Made by a program: the position numbers and the translations under genes. Shown one piece after another: positions 55,368 to 64,000 of a stretch of DNA of 64,000 nt (position 1 is the first letter of the stretch; each line of letters opens with the position of its first letter). Origin of the DNA: Brachypterus glaber (lineage: Eukaryota > Arthropoda > Insecta > Coleoptera > Kateretidae); contig OY294047.1 in assembly GCA_958510825.1 (NCBI GenBank), forward strand, positions 37,731,747-37,795,746. The letters are read 5' to 3'. The notes under the pieces were generated by a model, which was given only the letters and a program-made list of their open reading frames with translations, did not search any database and was not told where the DNA came from.

Positions 55368-55999
55368 ATGTATTAATAAAGTTTGGGAAGTACGTGATTT
55401 CTTGTCCCACTGTTTTCCACGCCTGGACCTGACCTGTAATGAAAAATAGAGACCAGTAAACTAATTATTACTGGTCTGCAATTTAAATCAAAAATTTTCG
55501 CTAGATGGCGCCACCAATTAAAATATCATTATTAATGTTTAAAGCAAGATAGTAATGATAAACATGAATATAATTTAATACATTTCGTTTAAAATACTTA
55601 AATGTACAGTTTTAGTCAATGTTTTTTTACTTTTGAGACTGAGAAGGATAATAAAAGTTATAAACGGTGCTTTGTGAGCTATCAACAAATGTTTTTTTGT
55701 GGTTATTTGGGTTACGCGTATGTGGAACTTCCGTTTAATATAATTGTGCTTTTCTGGTGAAAAGCATAAAAAAATATTTTTGGTAAATATGAAAAGAACT
55801 AAAAAACTAAGTATTATAGTATTATTTTCTTCATTTGAATTCAAACATGTAGCTTTCAAAAAAAAATGCATTTGATTTTTAAATAAAAACAGTTGCGAAT
55901 AAAATAGTATACAGGTCTCCCGAAAAATGGTACTTTTCCTCGACCTGTAAATGGTCTCGGAAAAGTACTATTTTCCAAGTAGACCTGTAATCTACTATT
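55368..55999 (-). repeat. repeat F, copy 2
   Basis: Minus-strand copy of 49433-50083: from GTAGATTACAGGTCTACTTG to GTACTTCCCAAACTTTATTA. It contains the CAGTAATAATTAGTTTACTG imperfect hairpin and AGATGGCGCCACC. About 630 bp, roughly 85 percent similar by eye. Confidence 0.8.
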
Positions 56000-56138
56000 C
56001 CCACGTCCAAATTGTTTGTAAACTGTACAATGTATAGAATATTATTATAACAATATTTAAAAGTTGATTTGGATCTGAAAATGGATCTGAAAACTGTTTT
56101 GGGTAATTTAGTTATATTGATTTCGAATATAACTTCCG

Positions 56139-56450
56139 TTTTCGTCCATCACGTAAGGGTTTTAAACAACCGCACGGTGGGCCAAGAAAAAAAAAACATG
56201 GACAAAATTCTGAATTTTTGCATATGACTATTTTTGATACGGCTAATTTCGAACAAAATAAAGAATCATTAAAAAAAATCAGGGCCATTAGGGTGGTCCA
56301 AATTTTTATTTTTTATTCGACCTTTCTAGAAATGTGTTTAAATAGATTCTTTTTATTATTATCCATAACTTAAAAATTCTACACTGCATGTTAAAGAATG
56401 AGATTTTTAGCATGACTTTTAGCTGAAAAAAATTATACGTGATGGAAACA
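56139..56450. mobile_element. possible TIR element with CCATCACGTA ends
   Basis: TTTTCGTCCATCACGTAA and TTATACGTGATGGAAAC are inverted with small differences. About 310 bp, non-coding. Confidence 0.45.
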
Positions 56451-57589
56451 ATCAAACGCTTGTTTGGCAGTCAGTGAGTCTTAACTAAGCTAAGCTAAAC
56501 TAAAATAAAAAAACATCCGATGACAAAATCTATGTTGACCTGTGCAATGGTATCTACTGCATATCATCTACTTGATATCTACTAAAAATATTCTTTTATC
56601 GTGTACTTATGTATAAGCGCTTATACACAAAAAACATAACTGTAAAACATAATGCATACTCATTCAAGTCTTTATACATGGGTGTTAATCCATGCCATGT
56701 CATACGTATGCACTATGTCTTACTATGTCTGATTTTTAATTGTGCAAATTGTGCAAATATAACAAAGTAAACATAATCATTTCGACACATTACAGGTGGT
56801 CGTTTAATATATTTCGATAGTTATAGTAGTACTAATGAAATAAAAAGAATCAGTCCTAATATCGAGCCTTGGAGGACAACAAATCATCTACAAAACATTA
56901 TATATGTTACACGTTATGATCATACATGTATGTATTTTTAACGTAAAATTATTTTTCCTACACATTGCACTGTTAAAAGTCTTTTTAAGTAGATAATATA
57001 TGTTAGTTATAGTTATTTAAAAAGAAACAATGTGATATATTTTTAAAATTTTCTGTGCTAATGCATTTCCTATTTACACCAAAACCTTGTATGAAAAGCC
57101 ATGTTATAAATATCTGAAGTGTCATAATATATCTTAGCTTTACAAAGAAAAACTCCGCCCCTATCTAAAAATATTTGTCGTTTCAAGAAATGTCTTTCTA
57201 AAATATATTTGTTAAAAATTTCAACAGGAATTTAAAACTCTATCTGATAATAATTTATTAGAGCGCAAGGGTCAGTTTTTGTATGCCATTTGGCTCTATG
57301 CCAAGTTTTAGTAGTCTGTATACTTGACCTGTTACAGTTTAAATAAATCCTTTGAATAACAAGAGATTTAACTAGAACTGTAAATATTTTAAATCACCAT
57401 TATTGGAAAGATAATTTATTTGATTATTACACATAAAACAGTACAACAAAACTCTAAAAAGCATTTTTTACCACTACAGTGTTATGTGTTTAAGGTATGT
57501 TTGTGAAAATTTCTCAGAGAAAAATCATTAGAATAATAGCAGAAAAAGGTTATAGGGAAGATGTTAAACAAATATTTTCTACAGACTAA
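56451..57589. other. no gene or clear repeat seen
   Basis: AT-rich. Confidence 0.4.
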
Positions 57590-57790
57590 CATCTCTACTT
57601 CTAATATCTCTAATCCATCTCCACTAACCAACAACCCTACTTCATTACATTTCTACTCCCCAATAACCCAACTCCCCAATAACCCAACTCCCCAATAACC
57701 CAACTCCCCAATAACCCAACTCCCCAATAACTCAACTCCCCAATAACCCAACTCCCCAATAACCCAACTCCCCAATAACCCTAATAAGCG
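57590..57790 (+). repeat. 16-bp minisatellite next to a GAGTAGGG-type element end
   Basis: 57655-57781 holds about eight units of ACTCCCCAATAACCCA, one with a single change (ATAACTCA near 57728). Just before it CAGACTAACATCTCTACTTC matches the left end of the element at 45091. The array seems to have grown from that element's internal phrases. Confidence 0.85.
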
Positions 57791-60255
57791 CGATCTCTTT
57801 CTTTACACGTTTTTATATCAACGTAAATTAAAATCTGATTTTTTTTTCAACAACGCACTGACGCCTTACGTTCTAGAAATCTACTATGAAATAATAATGA
57901 CACAATAGCTAGAAAAGCTTTTTTGTGAAGATTAAGCTATTAATTCCACAAGTGTTTGGTAGACAAACATAATAAAAAAGTCCTTAATTTAATACAAATA
58001 GTATACTCTTGTCAGAACAGATGTTTGGTTTGTACCTATGGGAGTTGCTAGCACCATTTTTTTTAAATAGGCTGTTTTTAAATTTAAAAATTCCAAGTAA
58101 TCACGGCTCTCCAGAAAAACCACGTATGATTTGGGAGAATATGAAACTTGGTCGTTAATTGCCATAAAAGATTAGGGCAGTTGGATGACAAAACGGATAT
58201 AAAGTAAATGCATTTAAAGGAAAAAAAGAACAGATATTTTTAGTGTATTGCAATGTATTTTTAAACCTAAATAAAATAAACCACACATGTTAAAACGTTA
58301 TTTTAATCACAGTTTTCTTAAAACTCCCTGAAAACACCGATCATTAAAACTGGACATATACTGAGTCCATAAATTTCATGGAGTCTATGATGATAGTAAA
58401 TGATAGTGGGATAAATATATACCAGAAATCGTGGTATCTGTATATATGTATTGTAATACAATGATTGTATTTATAATGATTGTATGTATATAAAGTATAT
58501 GCTACTCTCTATATTCCTAATATTGTATAACGTTCATTATACTAATACTTAGTGAAAAACAAGGTCCAAATGATTAAGTACACGCCATTTTAATAGCTGA
58601 AGGTATTAACAGCATAATTGTAATTTTATTAGTCTTTAAAATCAATTTACGAGTCATTAATCATTCGCCACGAGTAACATTTCATCCTTATAATTAAATG
58701 CTGATTTGGTGACAGTGTTTTATGGTTTTCAGTTTATATTTTAAAGCCAATGGTGTTTATTTATTATTTATTATGTACTTGCTATAAAACCAACATTATG
58801 AATATTTAGCGTAAAGTGCATAGTTACTTATTATACATAAGTAATACTTATTAAGTATTTAAATAATATATTAATAATTGATTTTTTATAGTGGTGTTTT
58901 CTTCTTTTGTTATAAATCAATTTCAATTAATTTCTTTAACATTCAAGACTACAGGGCCCTACAGGAGCTTGATTCTTGACTTTCAAAAAGTAAATTAATG
59001 ATTAAATGAGATTGCGATCCTACTCTACGAAGTTTAATCTATCTGCAACAGCTATTTTTATTAAATACAAAGGGCTTTAAGGTATGAATAAACTATAATA
59101 ACCTCTAATTTATAAAATAAATAAAAAGCTTATAATAAACCACTTCACTATAAGAAGTTCAGACGTTTAGAACCATGAATGAATTTTCAAACTGGATAAC
59201 CTCTAATTTGCCCGTGTAATAGATGTCTGCACCAAATCCTACTCTGAACAGACTGTTGACTCTTTAAAGTATGGTCCCTGAATAAAGTCACACTAAACTA
59301 ATCTATTTAATAAATTCATATAGGGACGTTTTGGTTTTTTTTTAATTTTAAATTAAAAGCAACTTAAAAACTTGGTGAATATGGTACTTACATAGCTGTG
59401 TTTAGTTATAACTAAGAAAGAGAAATGTAATGTCATCTTGCCAATTGTAGGCCCTAAATCAAAAATTATTATTTCCTTAGTGATAACTTAGCACTAAGGA
59501 TGGCATATTATAATGACGACTTCTTATCTTAGTACTAACTTAAAACTGCTAAATCCCATATTCTCCAAGTTTTTAAATACTACTAAATGCTACTAAAATC
59601 TTAAAATCTGCACATAGGGGCACATGTTTATCCTTGGCTATTATTTCCTTAGTAAAGTACTTTTTCTTAAAAAATGTGTCATACAAACGACAGTTAGGCT
59701 TTTAGGCAAAGTTTTTTCTTTAAGTAATGATAAATAAATATCAAAAATTTTACCATTAATCATATTAAACTCAAAAGACCTATATACAAAGAAAAAAAAT
59801 CTAAAAATGTACCTTATTTGCAACTGTATAAAATCTTGTTGTATTCATGTCCCTATTTCCATAGAATGATGTTTATCTTTTCTTTTTCGTAAAACTGAGT
59901 CTGCATTTTTGCGTCGCCATGGTATTTTATCCTAAAATACAAAAAATAGAGCATTTAAAGATTTATGGATATGTCGCAGAAGCATTAAGCGAGTAAAAAT
60001 TTAAATTTTATTCCACAATATATCACTTAAGAGAAAATTGAAGTTTATGTTCATTTTAGGAAAACCTATTACGTTTTATAAAGAATGTGAATTATTGGTA
60101 ATAAAGTCAATATTTATAAAAAATGATATATTGAACAATATTAGATGTGAACGTTATTCTTATTTTTCATAATATTATTTCTTAATATAATCTTTGGTGT
60201 ACGAAAAAAATAATCTAGTTCCCTCTACTAGAAAAACAGTTAAATATGGCACATT
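57791..60255. other. no gene or clear repeat seen
   Basis: 2.5 kb of AT-rich sequence without recognised elements; the least repetitive stretch in the right half. Confidence 0.4.
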
Positions 60256-60394
60256 TTTCTGGTTAGTGCAACCAGAATTTTGAGTACATATGGCAACCAA
60301 ATATTTATTTAAAGTAATAATTACTAATTATTAATATGTAGTTAAGGTAACAAATATTTAGTTGCCAGATACATAATTCTGGACTAACCAGAAA
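60256..60394. repeat. 139-bp foldback with TTTCTGGTTAGT ends
   Basis: TTTCTGGTTAGT and ACTAACCAGAAA are inverted; further in, CCAGAATT/AATTCTGG and TGGCAACCAAATATTT against AAATATTTAGTTGCCA. Small MITE-like. Confidence 0.8.
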
Positions 60395-61114
60395 CATAAT
60401 AATTAATTATTGTGCAATATTTTACTATTTTTCAGATTGAGACAACTAGATAGCTTTTTCCCTGTGGATAAATATCATTCACATATAAGAAAGGGTAGTT
60501 AAAGATTTTTAAAAAATCGATTACTAATAATTAACAATTTTTCCTTTAATCGTGAGAACTATAGTTTCTTTGAATTAATCTTTAGGATTTGAAAACTAAT
60601 AATTTTAATTTTGGAAATTCTACTAGAAAAATAAACTTTCTAGATAAAGCAGTAATAAAAAAACTGTTTCCAATAAAAAACGAAATAAATTCTTGCTTTC
60701 TAATAAAAAAATCGATTAAAGTGAGACGTTTTATGAAACAAACTGGGAAATCGTGTCAAAAAATACGAACACATAAAATATGGGGTGCGCTATACACAAA
60801 ATATAGGTAGAATTTTGAACCAAATAGGGCGTTAGAATATACCCAATATGTGTGTTTAATAAAATAGCATCTGGGGTCGAAGATAATAGGTCCTTGCGTT
60901 GGTATGGTAACACATTTGTTGAGTTTAAAAGGGTGGAAATTATATCCTGTCATGTAATGTAACTGATTCTTATAAACGGAGATGCTTCAGCCGAGTTCAT
61001 CTATGTCGCGAGTTAGGGGTAGCTTTTTCAACTGGACTTTCATTTTTCTAGACGGGTTGTTTTAAATTGTTATGCATAATATGCATGTATGTATATAGAA
61101 TATATATATATATG
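60395..61114. other. no gene seen
   Basis: A Lys-rich frame at 60589-60810 reflects A-rich sequence; nothing recognised. Confidence 0.4.
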
Positions 61115-61735
61115 TCAAAAGACCTCTCCTTCTTTGACTTTTGATCGGCTTAAGCCATTAACCCCTTCACAGTGATTGACCTCTATAGAGGCAAAAAAAG
61201 TTAGTGCCATTAATGTGTATGACCGGATTAGTTTTTTAGTTGCTCGGATGTGCTTGAAACTTGGTACTCGGGGGTTTTTGGGGTTGCTGATTACGAATCT
61301 GGTGCCAGTTTTAAAAAATTTAAAATGGATAATTCAATGTGGCGAATTAGATTTTTTTAAGTTTCTCGGAGAATTTAATCCGCCATATTGGATCCGCTAT
61401 TTTGAATTTTTAAAAACTGGCACCAGATTCGTAATCAGCGGCCCCAAAAACCACCAAGTAACAAGTTTCAAGTAAATCCGAGCAACTTTAAAAAATCTTA
61501 TCCGCCATATTAGATCCGCCATATTAGATCCGCCATTTTGAAAGCTAACTTAAATTCTGACCTCGGATTCAGATTCAGCCACCCAAAAACATACAATATG
61601 ATATGATGTTTTTTCAAAAAAAAAACATGCATTTTTGGCACAAAAACTTTTCAAATTTCAAGTCGTTATCTTAAGCCGTTCCAAAGTCAAAGGGGAAACG
61701 AACTTTAGACACGCACTGTATACAAGCTTGTAGTA
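61115..61735. mobile_element. family B-related foldback element
   Basis: Outer ends: TTTGACTTTTGATCGGCTTA (61132) and CTTAAGCCGTTCCAAAGTCA with CACGCACTGTATA. An inner pair of about 80-bp arms (61241-61320 and 61409-61490) includes GATTACGAATCTGGTGCCAG against CTGGCACCAGATTCGTAATC. ATCCGCCATATT is repeated at 61377-61540. The open frame inside is a repeat artefact. Confidence 0.7.
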
Positions 61736-62008
61736 ATAGTTAATGTAGTAATGCAAATTGATTATTTTTAATTTAAGCCAGAGGCTCGCATAACTAAAGG
61801 CCTATACAGAAGCTTGCATAAGAACATAAAACATAAGAATGCGATGGCTTACACGATACATGGCGGCACACCAATCCAATCACGGCATCGCATTGTTATG
61901 TACTATATTGTTATGCAAACCTGTGGATATACCCTAAGGGATCATCCACAGCCTCTTATGCGAACTATAAGCCTGCTCACATGATACATGACTGCACGGC
62001 ATCGTGTA
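61736..62008. other. repeat-like, inverted phrases, no gene
   Basis: ATGCGATGGC and GGCATCGCAT, and GATACATG repeated; may be a small decayed element. Confidence 0.4.
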
Positions 62009-62043
62009 TTATGTATTATTATTATTATTATTATTATTATATT
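62009..62043 (+). repeat. (TTA)n microsatellite
   Basis: About ten TTA triplets. Confidence 0.9.
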
Positions 62044-63085
62044 ATTAAAAATATATTTAGTTAAGAAAAAGTTATTTTTAGTAAACGGTATCTAAAAAAC
62101 TAAACTATGGTTAGAAAATTGACCAAAAGTTTAAGCAAAATTAAGTTATTATTTTTTTATATATAATATGAGTAATTTTTATTATTTAATTATTTAATTT
62201 AATTATTTATGTTATAAAAGTAGTAAAAATTATGAATAATAACATATAAATTTTCGATAAATTTATTTACAAATTAATTAAAAATAATTAATTAATGCTT
62301 GTATGGATTTTCAACTTTAAAATTAAAGCAATATTGATGTTATCTAGGTTTAAATATATTTTGTTTTGGTTTTACGTTATCTGTTAAAATGCCTCTACAA
62401 TTCCTGCATTCCTGATAATAAATATATTTTATATAAAATAAAATTTTAGTAAATTTAAATAAAATAAATTAAATATAATATTTAAATGTTTAAACAAAAT
62501 AATATTTTGTTTTGTTATATATATATTTTTTAATTTTCATAAGCTAATATTTAAAGTTAATTTTCAGGATAAATATTGTGGTAAAGGTTTTATAGGAGGT
62601 TTTTGCAAATTCACTGGCCCGATCTTTTGGTTGAAATTATAACATTTTAATTTACCACGTATTTGCAATTACATGTCATTTACAAAATGTTTGCATTTGA
62701 CAATTTAACTGTTTGCTTACTGACTCTAACCCGACAATTATCCAAATGAATAAGTCTAATTTCATAACACAGCTCTACAAAATAAAACACATTCCAGGGT
62801 GCCTCGGTTCTGTCTAGTGCTCTCTATATCTGGACCTTTGATTCTGTCAACTGATTATGAATCTACCTAATGCCTAGTTACTAATGCCTAGTAACTAATG
62901 GCTAGTTCCTAGCCTAATAACTAAAGCGTTCTACTACATTCCTTTTTAGAGGTAATTGATCCCAAACTTGTTAAAATAGGGAAGTTAATTATAATATTGA
63001 CAGATTAAACAATATTGGTACCTCAGTTCTGTACTGTTACATCTCAAAAAATGCAAAAATGAGATTCGAGCTAAAAGTGAATATG
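62044..63085. other. no gene seen
   Basis: AT-rich; CTAATGCCTAGTTACTAATG short tandem at 62869-62915. Confidence 0.4.
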
Positions 63086-63089
63086 ATTT

Positions 63090-63545
63090 TGATTTACTTT
63101 CAGCAACCTTAAAAAGCCAAATATGCAAATTTTCGCGAAAACTACCCCCGCCCCACAGGGGTTGAAGTTATTATTTTTTTATTATCGGATTTACTTTCAG
63201 CAACCTCAAAAATGCCAATATACGAATTTTCCCGAATACAAGCCCCCGGGGTGGAGTAAAATTTTTTTTATTATCAAATTCACATTCAGCACCCTCAAAA
63301 ACCCTAATATGAAAATTTTCACGAAAACCACACCCTACCCCTTAGGGGGGTAAAATTAGAAACAAATTATTGTCAGATTCAGATTCGTCGACCCCAAAAA
63401 CCCCTATAATATATATACCAGTTTTGACGAAATTAATTAAAAATATTTACCCTCTAACCCCCTCTGGGTTAGAGAGAAAAATTTTATTATCAGATTCAAT
63501 GTCAGCAACCTTAAAAACTCCGATATAGCAATTTTCAATTTTTTG
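63090..63545 (+). repeat. tandem array of the CAGGGG-type unit, locus 3
   Basis: Four or five diverged units with TACTTTCAGCAACCT, TTTCGCGAAAACTA and CCCCACAGGGGTTGAAGTTA or TAGGGGGGTAAAATTAG. Same family as 47755-48400. Confidence 0.8.
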
Positions 63546-63599
63546 TAAAAAAAAATGTATTTTTTCCATTTGCCTCCCTTGCCTGGGGTGTGTTCACCA

Positions 63600-63745
63600 A
63601 AAACAATCCCGAACGAGAAATTTTGGTAACATACTTGTATGCCAAATTTTAAGTCTCTAGCTCATACCATTAACATATGCGTAACACTCCAAAATGACCC
63701 CCACCCCCCTAGGAGCGTTACGTAATACTTGAACGTTCCCTTATC
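63600..63745. repeat. terminal fragment with TTACGTAATACTTGAACG
   Basis: GAGCGTTACGTAATACTTGA with ACGTTCCCTTA ends like the right end of the element at 48650-49381 (ATCCTTGAACAGCCCCTAA). The matching left end was not found, so it may be a fragment. The rest to 64000 shows nothing. Confidence 0.45.
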
Positions 63746-64000
63746 GTAAAAAATTTAGAGATACCTTCATTCATTTTCAGTTTGAGACATTGTCTTAGCT
63801 CTAAACTGTCCATATTTATCTATTTTATAAATATATAAAAACATACAGTGATTTGTTTTCATGATAAACTTATAGCCGGATAAATAATTAAACAATATTT
63901 GTAAAAAAAACAATTTTTTTTATGTTTGTGAGTTATAATTAAACAAATTTAAAAAAGTTTAAAATCGCTTTTTCTCAAAACTTACTTTTCAGAGATGTAA

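Noticed and set aside
61176..61475. 99-codon frame
   Set aside because: It spans a hairpin with 80-bp arms within a family B-related element; no protein motif.

Overview
The window looks like one locus of an insect nuclear genome, most likely a beetle. It is very AT-rich, its genes are split by GT-AG introns, and most of its length is transposable-element sequence. The only host genes I can support are two cytochrome P450 genes with CYP9-like (CYP3 clan) features. No tRNA, rRNA, CRISPR array, operon or prokaryotic gene was seen. The beetle assignment rests on the P450 type and repeat style and is an inference.

Layout. Positions 1464-2607 (minus strand) hold exons 1 and 2 of one P450 whose remaining exons lie beyond the left edge. 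After about 7 kb of repeats a complete second P450 runs left to right from 9636 to 25618 in seven exons. Their phases join exactly to give 529 residues with every canonical P450 motif. The two genes are head to head, and their second exons have the same length and phase, so they are probably duplicates. A near-duplicated block, including 193 bp that I read as identical, lies directly upstream of the complete gene. Its introns hold a broken non-LTR retrotransposon (intron 1), a Penelope-like element (intron 3), a 3.5-kb inverted-repeat element (intron 5) and copies of a dispersed repeat placed just upstream of the acceptors of exons 6 and 7.

From 25.7 kb to the right edge I find no host gene. 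The sequence is a layered collection of elements. They include a second Penelope-like element (reverse transcriptase plus GIY-YIG nuclease) inserted with a direct repeat into an older terminal-inverted-repeat transposon, and a Tc1/mariner-type element with about 620-bp inverted repeats around a truncated transposase. There are also many palindromic (foldback) elements with TA target sites, hAT-like and Harbinger-like candidates, tRNA-derived SINEs, two further non-LTR remnants, tandem repeats and hairpins.

Functionally, the P450 genes would encode microsomal haem monooxygenases of the type used for toxin, plant-compound or insecticide metabolism. The most notable points are the duplicated promoter-proximal block, repeat sequence adjoining two splice acceptors, hammerhead-ribozyme-like motifs at the 3' ends of the Penelope-like copies, and the inverted self-segments at the 5' ends of both copies. 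Nothing in the window convincingly forms a wholly new multi-gene system.
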